Below are positions 8,258 to 16,978 of a DNA stretch of 64,000 nt, piece by piece. Position 1 is the stretch's first letter. The number at the start of each line of letters is the position of its first letter. Origin of the DNA: Nocardiopsis_C rhodophaea (GTDB taxonomy: Bacteria; Actinomycetota; Actinomycetes; Streptosporangiales; Streptosporangiaceae); NCBI RefSeq assembly GCF_039530945.1, contig NZ_BAAAPC010000008.1, positions 1 through 64,000 of the forward strand, read 5' to 3'. The position numbers were made by a program, and so were the translations under genes. Under the pieces are notes generated by a model. That model was not told the origin of the DNA, did no database searches, and saw only the letters and a program-made list of their open reading frames with translations.

Positions 8258-8468
8258 CGGGTCCAGGTGCGCGCGGGCCAGGTGTGACGGTCCGGGGGTG
8301 ATCGGCGCGGAATGTCCGCGGCCCCGCGCGGGGCGGCTTCGGTCCGCGCGGCCGCCGGGGACGGCGTCCAACGCCAGAACCGGCCCTCCGCATCCGATGC
8401 CGCGCCCGGCGCGGGCGCGGCTCGGTGCGGCATCGCGCCGCCGTCTCTCGTGGGCGACGCGGTTGCTG

Positions 8469-9122
8469 TCAGCGCAGGTAGCCGCGGCGGGCGGCGTCCT
8501 CGGTGAGCGCGAGGGCGTAGGCGCCCAGCGCCTCGGACCCCTCGGCGATCGTCTTGACCCTCTCGCGCACCTGCGCGGCGGTGATGCCGTAGCGGACCCA
8601 GGTGCCGCCCTCGGTGTGCCAGTTGGCGAGCATCGGGGCGAGCCTGTCGATGGCCTTGGCGAACCGGGCCTCGGGGGTCTTGCGCTCTTCGAACTCGTCC
8701 CATAGGGCGCGGGCGCGGGCGGCCTGGTCCTCAGGCAGCAGGGAGTAGATGCGGTCGGCCGCGGCGCGCTCCCGCTCAGGTTGGGAGACCGATTCCTGCG
8801 CGTCGTAGACGAAGGTGTCCCCGGCGTCGATCTCGACGATGTCGTGCAGGACCAGCATCTCGACTACTCGGTCGATGTCGGTGCCCTCCGGCGCGTACTC
8901 GGCGAAGACCCGGGCGGCCAAGGCGAGATGCCAGGAGTGCTCGGCGTCGTTCTCCCGCCGTGAACCGTCGACGAGCATGTTCCGGCGCAGAATCCGCTTG
9001 AGCTTGTCGGTCTCCAAGATGAACCGGAGCTGGGCCGTGAGCCGTTCGTGATCGACCCCGCTGGCAAACACCGGTGCCGGTTCTGTCACGTAAGTCGCCC
9101 TCCTAGCGCGCTGCATGGTCAC
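8469..9122 (-). CDS. HD-domain hydrolase, YfbR/HDDC2-like
   Basis: The 217-residue protein carries the metal-binding HD signature: His62 in NDAEHSWHLAL, His93-Asp94 in LHDIVEIDAGD, and a distal Asp in AKAIDRLAP. This pattern matches the 5'-deoxynucleotidase YfbR / HDDC2 group, which hydrolyse (deoxy)nucleoside monophosphates. Length is typical at about 200 residues. It stands alone, with no obvious operon partner. The nucleotidase activity is family inference. Confidence 0.8.
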   Translation of the reverse strand: MTMQRARRATYVTEPAPVFASGVDHERLTAQLRFILETDKLKRILRRNMLVDGSRRENDAEHSWHLALAARVFAEYAPEGTDIDRVVEMLVLHDIVEIDAGDTFVYDAQESVSQPERERAAADRIYSLLPEDQAARARALWDEFEERKTPEARFAKAIDRLAPMLANWHTEGGTWVRYGITAAQVRERVKTIAEGSEALGAYALALTEDAARRGYLR

Positions 9123-9569
9123 CTAGAACCAGGGGGATGCCCGGCCGCCACACGGATGATCCCATGGAACGGGGGCCCGTTGGCCCCGGAGCGTCCGAGA
9201 AGAGAGAGGGCGGGAAGCGGCGGATGAACGCGCGGGTGTGCGAGACCGCGGCCGGTGTGGCTGCCATTGTCCCGTCCAGCTCCCTGCCCGTGCTCCGCTG
9301 TCGTCCCTGTGGCTGTGCGCTCCGGTGCCGCGCCCGCGCCGACGGCCGGTACCGATGGCGCGTGGCGTCATCGGGGGCGGGCGGCGGCGCGGCGCTGTGG
9401 CGAACCGTTGCGACGAACCACGAACTCCGTGCGCCGCGATCCACGCCTGGTGGGAAGAACCGTATCGAGGTTCGACGCGCGAATCATCCGCGCCCCCGTA
9501 CTTTTCCGTCCGATCACTCGGTCGGCCGGGGTGATGCGACCGTCGCTCCCGGCGGTCGGGGAACGACGG
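9123..9569. other. Intergenic, no gene seen
   Basis: About 447 bp between two minus-strand genes. Both strands have GC-driven open frames rich in Arg/Pro/Ser, with no start context or recognisable protein. The region presumably carries the promoter of the HD-domain gene. Confidence 0.45.
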
Positions 9570-10448
9570 TCAGAGTCTCACTGTGGCCTCAGCGTCGGCG
9601 TTGAGATGCTGGTGGAACCACTCGGTCAGGGCGCGATCGGCCAGGACGTTGCCCGGTGCGGGCGGTCCGGGCTCCAGACCTGGCTCGGGGCCCATGGTGT
9701 GAGCAAGGTCCGGAATCACGATCTGGCGTACCCCGTGCGGCGCGTAATGCGGGGCTAGGGCGTCGCGCAGGGCCTGGCCGTGCTCGGGCGGGACCACCTC
9801 GTCCATGCCGCCGTTGATGATCAGCAGTGGCGGCTGCGGGCGCCGCGTCGCGAGGTCCCCTACGCGGGCGGTGAAGTCCAGCCAGGCGGCGACCTCGCGG
9901 GATTCCTCGGTCCACTCGTAGGCGACACCGAGTCTCCGCTCGCGGGCACCGAGCACCAAACCCGGTTCGACCACCGGGTTGACCAGGCCCATCGCGCTGA
10001 TGGGGAGTTTGCTCTCAGCGAGGGCGAGCAGGGCCGCGGCCGCTCCGGCGCCTACGCCCGTCAGGCCGATGGGACCGTCGTGCACCGGAAACCGGTCGCG
10101 CAGCTCGGTGACGACGCGGGGGAGCTCGGCCGCGGCCTGCTCGACGACGGGGCCGAAGAGCTGGATCAGGTAGTCGGTCTGCCCGCGCCGGTTGACCTCG
10201 GCGACCCCGCCCTCGGGCAGGCGGGCGCCGAACATCGGCAGGCCGAGGTAGAAGCGCCATGCCGGGAGCGAGGCCATGGGGAGCGTGCCCGCGAGGGCGG
10301 TCTCGCTGCGCGGGGGCTCGAACGCGTGGAGTGAGACGATCACGGGAGCGGGGCCGTCGCCCCCGGCGACTACCGGTGGCATCGCCACGAAGGGAACACC
10401 GGCCGCGGTCCCGGTCGTCGGGCGGGTGAGCGTACTTTCGGCTACCAC
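9570..10448 (-). CDS. Alpha/beta-hydrolase fold protein lacking the nucleophile Ser
   Basis: The 292-residue protein has an alpha/beta-hydrolase layout: an early VIVSLHAFEP oxyanion region, an elbow at about 131-135, an acid residue in INGGMDEVVPPEH and a His in DLAHTMGPE. The elbow reads G-V-G-A-G, so residue 133, where Ser is expected in GxSxG, is Gly. Codons read ggc gta ggc gcc gga. The predicted acid and base remain. It starts at GTG with GGGAGGA about 8 bp upstream. It may be a binding protein or a pseudoenzyme. The family resembles prolyl-oligopeptidase-type esterases. Confidence 0.75.
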   Translation of the reverse strand: MVAESTLTRPTTGTAAGVPFVAMPPVVAGGDGPAPVIVSLHAFEPPRSETALAGTLPMASLPAWRFYLGLPMFGARLPEGGVAEVNRRGQTDYLIQLFGPVVEQAAAELPRVVTELRDRFPVHDGPIGLTGVGAGAAAALLALAESKLPISAMGLVNPVVEPGLVLGARERRLGVAYEWTEESREVAAWLDFTARVGDLATRRPQPPLLIINGGMDEVVPPEHGQALRDALAPHYAPHGVRQIVIPDLAHTMGPEPGLEPGPPAPGNVLADRALTEWFHQHLNADAEATVRL

Positions 10449-10549
10449 TGGGGGATCCTCCCATGTTCGAACGCCGTGCGCCGGTCTCGATGGGGGTGGT
10501 CGCGGATCGCGAACCTCATCCGTGCGCGGCGGGCAACTTGCAGCCTAAT

Positions 10550-11278
10550 TCAGGCGAAATGTCGGCTGAGGTAGCTGCGGAGAAGCAGTTTGGTTTCGTC
10601 GATGAGATGCTGGTCGCCCTCGGGTTCGCGGCGGAAGGCGAGTTTGAGGACGGCGTCGGCGGACTCGACGGCCACGGTGATGGCACGGTCGAGCTCCGCG
10701 CTCTCCTCCACACCAGCGATGGAGATGAGCAGGTCACGCAAGCGGGCGGCGATCACCTGGTTGTTGTCGTTGTTCGGGTCGAACAGGCGGATGTCGACCG
10801 CGTCGCCGAAGTGCAGACTGCGGAAGCCGGGTACGTGGCGGTGCATGTCGAGGTACTCGTCGATGATCACGTCGACGGCTTCGGACCAGTGCGAAAAGCC
10901 GCCCCGGGACAGTCGGTCGGTCACCCGCGTGCTGAACATGTCAAGGTAGCGCAGGCCGAGCGCCTGGGTGATGGCCTTCTTGTCCGGAAAGAACTGGTAG
11001 ACCGACCCGATAGCGACGTTGGCGCGCTCGGCGATCCGGGTCGTGGACAGTTCGTCGTAGCCGACTTCGTCGAGGAGTTCGGCGCAGGCGTCCAGCATGC
11101 GCTGGACCCGGACCATGCTGCGCTGCTGGGCGGGGAGGCGGCGGAGGGGGGCTTGCGACAGGGCCTGCCCCGCGCTGTCGAGCATCGGCCATGCGGTGGG
11201 TCCGAGGTGCCCGGCGGAACCATTACTGGATTCCTCGGCCTCCTGTGGCCTGGCGGTGGAACTGCGGGAAGTAGTCAT
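10550..11278 (-). CDS. TetR family transcriptional regulator
   Basis: The 242-residue protein has a long Ser/Ala/Gln-rich N-terminal arm (about 1-50) and a TetR HTH (about 55-105). The recognition-helix motif is IAERANVAIGSVYQFFPDK. A helical ligand-binding domain follows. I place the start at the ATG at 11278; upstream codons in the same frame look non-coding. It is co-oriented with the Ser-less hydrolase gene 101 bp downstream, so the two could be cotranscribed. Effector and targets are unknown. Confidence 0.85.
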   Translation of the reverse strand: MTTSRSSTARPQEAEESSNGSAGHLGPTAWPMLDSAGQALSQAPLRRLPAQQRSMVRVQRMLDACAELLDEVGYDELSTTRIAERANVAIGSVYQFFPDKKAITQALGLRYLDMFSTRVTDRLSRGGFSHWSEAVDVIIDEYLDMHRHVPGFRSLHFGDAVDIRLFDPNNDNNQVIAARLRDLLISIAGVEESAELDRAITVAVESADAVLKLAFRREPEGDQHLIDETKLLLRSYLSRHFA

Positions 11279-12063
11279 CACGTCTCTATGATGCCTTTCC
11301 GGATCGGAATGGTTCCCGTAATATCGCGCTTTTAGGGCGCTGACTCGCTGGAAGCGGGGATATGGCCGGTTCCGGTCTCTTCGAGCGCGGGATTCGGGGC
11401 CTACTTGTACGGTAAGGCGATCTCCGCAAGTTTGTCCCACGTCTGGGGGCCTTGCCCGTGCCGCCCGCGGCAGAAGAGGCGAAGAGGACGCGCACAGCGC
11501 GGGGTATGCGCCGGGACGCCGTAGGGGGAGGCCTGTGTACGGGGGCTGCCACCACCGTGTGGGCGCGGTTGCCCCGATGGAGTCCCCTTAACCAGGGGGA
11601 ACGTGGCGGCGAGGAGGGGCGGCGCGGCCGATCCTGGGCGCCTGGGGAACCGGCCCCGCTCGGTTTGCGACGCGTTTTCGGTCGAATGCCCAGCGCCCTC
11701 GACGGCCGGTTCGGCGACGGTGGCGCGGTACTGGTTAAGTCGCGGGTCTTTCGGGGGCCGATTTTGGAACGTTGCTGTGAATTATGCCGACTTGTCAGGG
11801 CAGAAACCCCCTGGTGGTCGCGCTGTCGACTCCTCTCCGCGATGAGCGCCGAACCGGCCGAGGGAAGTGACGGAGGCAGGAAGCAGCGGAGGAAGTCGCT
11901 GCGCACGCGAATCTCCGGCTCCGTCCAAGCCGAAGATTGGCGTCGGGAGAATGGGGTCCCGACAGGGGGTGTCCACAGGTGGACAAGGTGCTCTTCCGTC
12001 GGGCGGCGAAAGGCGATTGAGTAGGAGCGGGATTACACGCTGTCCATGCTCCGGAGGCGACCG
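11279..12063. other. Long intergenic region, no gene supported
   Basis: About 785 bp separate the divergent TetR and aldehyde dehydrogenase genes. Open frames exist on both strands (for example 11452-12024 plus, 11286-11906 minus). Their products are Arg/Ser/Pro-rich without domain-like patterns and have poor start contexts. Both flanking promoters should lie here; I could not identify a clear TetR operator. Confidence 0.45.
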
Positions 12064-13584
12064 ATGACCGACACCGGGATGACCAACGCAGGGACGACCA
12101 GCAATCCAGGGGCAGCCAGCACCGCCATCCCCATTCCCGACACCGGCCCGGCCGAGCTCGATGACGTCATGGCCGCCGCTGCGGCCGCCGCCCCCGTTTT
12201 CGGCGGGCTGCGGCCGGCTCGGCGCGCGGTCATGCTGCGTGCTGTCGCCGACGCGCTCGACACCGCGGCCGATGAGCTCGTTCCGGTGGCGGTCGCCGAG
12301 AGCCACCTCCCCGAGGCCCGCTGTCGGTCCGAGCTCGGCCGGACCACGTTCCAGCTGCGCTTCTTCGCCGACCTGATCGAGGAGGGGAGCTACCTGGAGG
12401 CCGCCATCGACGTCGAGGACGCCGCGTGGGCGATGGGACCGCGCCCGGACGTGCGACGGATGCTCGTCCCCTTGGGCCCGGTCGTCGTCTTCGGCGCGAG
12501 CAACTTCCCGTTCGCCTTCAGCACAGCCGGGGGCGACACCGCCTCCGCCCTCGCCGCCGGGTGCCCGGTCGTTGTCAAGGCGCATCCCGGCCACCCCCAC
12601 CTGACCCGGCTCACCGGGCGGGTGGTCGCCCAGGCCCTCGCCGACGCCGGAGCGCCGGCCGGCGTGTTCGCCGTCGTCCACGGGATGGAGATCGGGCAGC
12701 GCGCGGTGCTGCACCCGCTGACACGGGCCGTCGGGTTCACCGGGTCGATCCCGGGCGGGCGCGCCCTGCACGACCTCGCGGCATCCCGCTCGGAGCCCAT
12801 CCCGTTCTACGGCGAGCTCGGCAGCGTCAACCCCGTCTTCGTCACCCGTGCCGCGATGAAGGCGCGCGGCGAGAGCATCCTCTCCGGCTTCGTCGGATCC
12901 TTCACCCTCGGCGCGGGGCAGTTCTGCACCAAGCCCGGCATCCTGCTGGTGCCCGAGGAGAGCGACCTGAGCACGCTCACCGGTGACGTCGCCGAGAGCG
13001 CCGAGGCGCCGCTGCTCAACCAGCGGGTGGCCGAGGGCTTCGAGCACCGTCTGGGCGAACTCGCGGAGCAACCGGAAGTCGAGGTGCTCGTGCGCGGGAC
13101 GCACACCGCCGAGGGGTGGACCCCCACACTGCTGCGCACCAGCGTCGAGGTGCTCCTGCGGCACCCCGGTGTGCTGCTGGAGGAATGCTTCGGCCCGGCC
13201 TCGCTGGTCGTCGGCTATGGCGAGGAGGACCAGCTCGCGGACGTGGCCCGGCTGCTGCACGGCCAGCTCACCTCGACGGTGCACGCCGAGGAGGACGATC
13301 CCGTCGCGCCGCGGTTGCTGGAACTGCTGACCGAGCGGGCCGGGCGGGTGCTGTGGAACGGGTGGCCCACGGGGGTGTCGGTGACCCACGCGATGACCCA
13401 CGGCGGCCCGTACCCGGCCACCACGTCAGTGCTGCACACGTCGGTGGGTGCCACGGCCATACGGAGGTTCCTGCGTCCGGTGAGCTACCAGTCCGTTCCC
13501 AACGCCCTGCTGCCCGAGGCGCTGCGCGACGACAACCCGCTCGGTATCCCCCGCAAGGTGAACGGGCGGCCCGAGTCCGGCTGA
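12064..13584 (+). CDS. NADP-dependent aldehyde dehydrogenase, alpha-ketoglutarate semialdehyde type
   Basis: The 506-residue enzyme most resembles 2,5-dioxovalerate (alpha-ketoglutarate semialdehyde) dehydrogenases, which oxidise the last intermediate of pentose, glucarate or hydroxyproline catabolism. Visible motifs are the cofactor-loop GASNFPFAFS, the general-base Glu in FYGELGSVNP and the catalytic Cys in GAGQFCTKPG. The ATG at 12064 follows GGAGG with good spacing, better than the ATG at 12046. No sugar-acid dehydratase is adjacent, so the pathway context is missing. The exact aldehyde is uncertain. Confidence 0.82.
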   Translation: MTDTGMTNAGTTSNPGAASTAIPIPDTGPAELDDVMAAAAAAAPVFGGLRPARRAVMLRAVADALDTAADELVPVAVAESHLPEARCRSELGRTTFQLRFFADLIEEGSYLEAAIDVEDAAWAMGPRPDVRRMLVPLGPVVVFGASNFPFAFSTAGGDTASALAAGCPVVVKAHPGHPHLTRLTGRVVAQALADAGAPAGVFAVVHGMEIGQRAVLHPLTRAVGFTGSIPGGRALHDLAASRSEPIPFYGELGSVNPVFVTRAAMKARGESILSGFVGSFTLGAGQFCTKPGILLVPEESDLSTLTGDVAESAEAPLLNQRVAEGFEHRLGELAEQPEVEVLVRGTHTAEGWTPTLLRTSVEVLLRHPGVLLEECFGPASLVVGYGEEDQLADVARLLHGQLTSTVHAEEDDPVAPRLLELLTERAGRVLWNGWPTGVSVTHAMTHGGPYPATTSVLHTSVGATAIRRFLRPVSYQSVPNALLPEALRDDNPLGIPRKVNGRPESG

Positions 13585-13653
13585 TCGCGGCGGCGCGGTG
13601 TTCGGCCACGGTGCGGGGGATGGGAAAGAGGTCGGGGGCACGGCACTCCGGAG

Positions 13654-13701
13654 GACACAGGGGAAAACACAGGGGAGAACACAGCGGACGGCACAGGCGG
13701 C
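13654..13701. repeat. Four degenerate 12-bp direct repeats
   Basis: ACACAGG/GCACAGG cores recur at 13655, 13667, 13679 and 13691, exactly 12 bp apart, in the spacer between the aldehyde dehydrogenase and adenosine deaminase genes. No function is evident. Confidence 0.6.
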
Positions 13702-13802
13702 GAGCCGCGGGAACAGCGAAGGGCGTGAGCAAGCTGACAAAGTGGTGTCAAGAGATCGATTATGGCTTGGAGGGGCGGTTGGGCGCCGAGTAGCGTCGCG
13801 GC

Positions 13803-14843
13803 ATGGACCGCTCCGTGACAGCCGATGCCTCCGGTATCGAGGCATTCATTCGCGACCTCCCCAAGGTCGAACTCCACGTCCACCTCGAAGGCTCCATGCG
13901 TCCCGCGACGCTCATCGAGCTCGCCGCCCGGCACCGGGTGGAGGACATCCCCGGAACGCCGGACGAGATCCGGGCCTGGTACGAGTTCCGGGACTTCCCG
14001 CACTTCATCGAGGTCTACCGCGCCTCTGTCGAGACGCTGCGCGACGAGGAGGACTTCGCGCTGCTGGCGGCCGACGTGGCCACCGCGCTGGCGGCGCAGA
14101 ACGTCCGCTACGCCGAGCTGCACGTCAGCCTCTACTGGCACCTCATGCGCGGTATCCCGGCGCGGGTCGTGTTCGACGGCATCGAGCACGCGCGGCGCGA
14201 GGCCGAGCGCGAGCACGGTATCCAGCTGCGCTGGATCCCCGACTTCTCCGGCGATTTCGGCCCGGAGGCCGGTGAGGAAACCCTGGAGGCGGTGCTGCGG
14301 GAGGGCCCCGGCAGCGTGGTCGGGTTCGGTGTGGGCGGAATCGAGGTCTCGCGTGCCCCATTCGCCGACCTGTTCGGGCGTGCGCGCGCGGCCGGACTGC
14401 ACAGCCTCCCGCACGCGGGCGAGAACGGCGGCGCGGACCGCGTCTGGGAGGCGCTGGACCTCCTGCACGCCGAGCGCATCGGGCACGGTATCGACAGCAT
14501 GGGCGACGAGCACCTCGTCGGCCGACTCCGCGAGGGGCAGATCCCGCTCGACGTCTCGCCGACCTCCAACTTGCGGACGCGCGCCGTCGACACCATCGGT
14601 GAGCACCCGCTGCCCCGGATGTTGGAGACCGGCCTGCTGGTCACCCTCAACTCCGACGATCCGCCGATGTTCGGCACGGACCTGCTCAACGAGTACCGGA
14701 CCGCCCACCGCCTGGGCCTAGGGGCGCCCGAGCTCGCCGCCCTGGCCCGCAACGGCGTGCGGGCCTCCTACCTCGACGAGTCGGCGAAGCGGAAGATGAT
14801 CACCGAGATCGACGCGCTGCTCACCCGCTTCCCGGCCGCGTAG
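13803..14843 (+). CDS. add: Adenosine deaminase family protein
   Basis: It deaminates adenosine to inosine, or possibly a related nucleoside such as aminodeoxyfutalosine. The 346-residue enzyme has the zinc ligands of HVHLEG (His25, His27), the catalytic HAGE motif, a third His in RIGHGID and the SDDP metal/catalytic motif near residue 280. PTSNLRT matches the substrate-pocket CPTSN motif with Ser in place of Cys. The length is typical. No menaquinone-futalosine gene is nearby, so adenosine deaminase is the simpler call. Confidence 0.88.
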   Translation: MDRSVTADASGIEAFIRDLPKVELHVHLEGSMRPATLIELAARHRVEDIPGTPDEIRAWYEFRDFPHFIEVYRASVETLRDEEDFALLAADVATALAAQNVRYAELHVSLYWHLMRGIPARVVFDGIEHARREAEREHGIQLRWIPDFSGDFGPEAGEETLEAVLREGPGSVVGFGVGGIEVSRAPFADLFGRARAAGLHSLPHAGENGGADRVWEALDLLHAERIGHGIDSMGDEHLVGRLREGQIPLDVSPTSNLRTRAVDTIGEHPLPRMLETGLLVTLNSDDPPMFGTDLLNEYRTAHRLGLGAPELAALARNGVRASYLDESAKRKMITEIDALLTRFPAA

Positions 14844-14922
14844 CCCAGCTGTTGAGGGGGCCGGCAGCGGGTCGGGCCCCAAAAAACCAGTGCGGTGCAA
14901 TCTCGGGCCGCGCTGGTGGCCG

Positions 14923-16140
14923 TCAGCCGGTGGGATCGCCGGGGTCGGCGGCCGCGCCCTCGCTCGCGTCGGCTGTGCCGGAGGGCAGTGTGGAGGGCAT
15001 GGTGGAGGGAACCACTGCCAGGTCCGTCGCGCAGCTCGTGCGCGTCCGTTCCCACTCGTCGTAGGCAGCGTCGGCGGCATCGCCCTCATACGGAATCGGG
15101 ACCCCGCCCTCGATCCGCGCCGGCAGCCAGTCGTCATCGAGGACCGCGCCCTCCTGCATGGTCAGGGTCAGCACGCCGCTCTCGGCGGTGGGGCCGCTGA
15201 AGTTGTAGAAGGCGAAGTTCCCCAGGCCGTAGTGGACGTAGGCGTCGCCGACGTAGCCTCCGGGCGAGAGCACGTGTGCGTGGCCGCCGACCACGGCGTC
15301 GGCACCGGCGTCGATGAGATCTCGGGCGAGGCCGGGTGCGTGCGGTAGCGGACAGTGCGAGCCCTCGACACCCCAGTGCAGGAAGGTGACGACGGTGTCG
15401 GCCTCCGCGGCGGCGGAACGCACCGCCTCCGTCAGCCGCTCGCGCATCCCGTACTTGGCGGACGCCAGGCCGGGCTGGTCTGTCCCGGCCGTCCACGTGG
15501 GGATGAGGTGCTCGTCCATGACGTCCGTGGCTCCGATAACCGCGACGGAGTTGCCGTTGACTTCGGTGGTGTAGGGCGCGTAGGCCTCGTCGGCGTTGGT
15601 CCCGGCCCCGACCACCCGGACGTCGGCTTCCTCCGCGTTGCGCAGGGTGTCGCGTAGCCCGTCGACGCCGTAGTCCATGCCGTGGTTGTTGGCGACCGAC
15701 ACGATATCGACACCGGCGGCGTCTAACGCGTCAAAGGCCGTCGCCGGGGCGCGGAACACGAAGTCCTTGCCGGGGACGGGTGTGCCGCCGTCGGTGACGG
15801 CGGTCTCCAGGTTCACCATCGCCAGGTCGGCCGCGGACAGCGTGTCGGCGATCGGTCCGAGGGCTGTCGCCGGGTCGCTGTCGAGCCGCTCGCGTAGCAG
15901 GCCGTCGAACATCACGTCGCCGCCGAAAGCGATGGTGAAAGGGGAGCTCGCCGCCCCCGCGGGGCCGGTGGGGGAGGCGCTCTCGGCGGTCTCTTGGACG
16001 TTGCTGCCGGCGGTGCAGGCGGCCGCGACGGCGATGGTGACCGCGAGCGATCCAACGCGCAGAGCAGGGGGAAAACGAGTGGGCAGAGCGGCGGGCAGAG
16101 GGCGGGCTCTCCACGGGGGACCTTCGACTGGGCTGGTCAA
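14923..16140 (-). CDS. CapA-family (PGA_cap) metallophosphatase-like lipoprotein
   Basis: The 405-residue protein has a signal peptide ending in a lipobox-like VAAAC (Cys42). The CapA calcineurin-like domain (about 65-350) contains GGDVMF, NLETAV, SVANNHGMDYG, FLHWGVEG and GGHAHV, the expected metal ligands. The C-terminal tail is acidic and low-complexity. CapA proteins take part in poly-gamma-glutamate synthesis or export, but no CapB/C is present. A surface metallohydrolase is therefore the safer reading. It is convergent with the deaminase gene. Confidence 0.85.
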   Translation of the reverse strand: MTSPVEGPPWRARPLPAALPTRFPPALRVGSLAVTIAVAAACTAGSNVQETAESASPTGPAGAASSPFTIAFGGDVMFDGLLRERLDSDPATALGPIADTLSAADLAMVNLETAVTDGGTPVPGKDFVFRAPATAFDALDAAGVDIVSVANNHGMDYGVDGLRDTLRNAEEADVRVVGAGTNADEAYAPYTTEVNGNSVAVIGATDVMDEHLIPTWTAGTDQPGLASAKYGMRERLTEAVRSAAAEADTVVTFLHWGVEGSHCPLPHAPGLARDLIDAGADAVVGGHAHVLSPGGYVGDAYVHYGLGNFAFYNFSGPTAESGVLTLTMQEGAVLDDDWLPARIEGGVPIPYEGDAADAAYDEWERTRTSCATDLAVVPSTMPSTLPSGTADASEGAAADPGDPTG

Positions 16141-16386
16141 TGGGGGTCTCCTGAACGTGCGAGGAGGACGTATGGGTTTGACGCTTGATCACCGGGACGG
16201 AGTTGACCGTCGTGGATGTCCGGATCCGGACATGCGAGTTCGCCGGACAGGGGAAGGAGCACCCCGACTGCGACCGAACCCAACGCGAGGTGGAGTAATC
16301 ACCGTGCGCGGAGGCCGTGTCCGACGCTTGACCGGGTGGAGTGGCTGCCGGTAGGTCCCGAGCCTCTTCTTGATTGGGTCATTTTC

Positions 16387-16422
16387 TTGAACTAATCCAT
16401 TCTGTGTCCTAGGCTGAGACAC
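16387..16422 (+). promoter_or_regulatory. furA promoter and FurA-box-like site, leaderless start
   Basis: TTGAAC at 16387-16392, a 17-bp spacer and TAGGCT at 16410-16415 place the transcription start at or beside the ATG at 16423, giving a leaderless mRNA with no room for a ribosome site. The surrounding TCTTGAACTAATCCATTC resembles the AT-rich FurA autoregulatory sequence that overlaps the -35 of mycobacterial furA, whose transcript is also leaderless. Confidence 0.65.
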
Positions 16423-16881
16423 ATGGACGACGCCACCGACCTCCGTTCGGCCGGGCTGCGGGTCACCGCGGCGCGGCTGGCGATCCTCGACGTAGTGCGC
16501 TCGGGCAACCACCTGGAGGCTGAGCGCATCGCGCGGGGTGTCCGCGACCGGGTTGGTCACGTATCGACCCAGGCCGTCTACGACGGCCTGAACGCGCTGA
16601 CCCGGGTCGGTCTGGTACGCCGGATCGAACCCGCGGGCTCGCCCGCACGCTACGAGGTACGCGTGGGGGACAACCACCACCACCTGGTCTGTCGGGTCTG
16701 CGGCGAGGTGACCGACGTCGACTGCGTGGTCGGGGCCGCTCCCTGTCTGGAACCGGCCGGCGACCACGGGTACTCCGTCGACGAGGCCGAGGTGGTGTTC
16801 TGGGGCGTCTGTCCACAGTGTCGAGCGGGAAGCGCGAGGCCGGAGGAGAGTGCCGTCCCCGCGACAGGGCGCACGCCATGA
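16423..16881 (+). CDS. furA: Fur-family peroxide-sensing repressor (FurA/CatR type)
   Basis: The 152-residue regulator has an N-terminal winged helix (GLRVTAARLAILDVV; STQAVYDGLNALTRVGLVRR) and a C-terminal metal domain. Visible motifs are DNHHHLVCRVCG and CPQC, so both structural-zinc CxxC pairs are present. In actinobacteria this class represses the adjacent catalase or catalase-peroxidase gene and itself, and is inactivated by peroxide. The catalase gene begins 97 bp downstream in the same direction. The start codon is fixed by the promoter spacing rather than a ribosome site. Confidence 0.9.
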   Translation: MDDATDLRSAGLRVTAARLAILDVVRSGNHLEAERIARGVRDRVGHVSTQAVYDGLNALTRVGLVRRIEPAGSPARYEVRVGDNHHHLVCRVCGEVTDVDCVVGAAPCLEPAGDHGYSVDEAEVVFWGVCPQCRAGSARPEESAVPATGRTP

Positions 16882-16978
16882 TCCGTCCGGTTTCCCTATC
16901 GGCGCGACGGACATGGGAACGGCGATCCGCCGCCGCTCCCACGAGGTCGCTTTTTCCTTATCCCGAAAGGTGCGAGCA

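Noticed and set aside
11286..12024. Candidate genes in the long gap between TetR and aldehyde dehydrogenase
   Set aside because: Overlapping frames on both strands are rich in Arg, Ser and Pro, lack ribosome sites and show no domain-like patterns.
14843..14922. Terminator-like GGGGCC...GGCCCC next to AAAAAA
   Set aside because: The A-run lies on the wrong side for a T-tract on either strand in relation to the stem, so it is not a classical terminator for either convergent gene.
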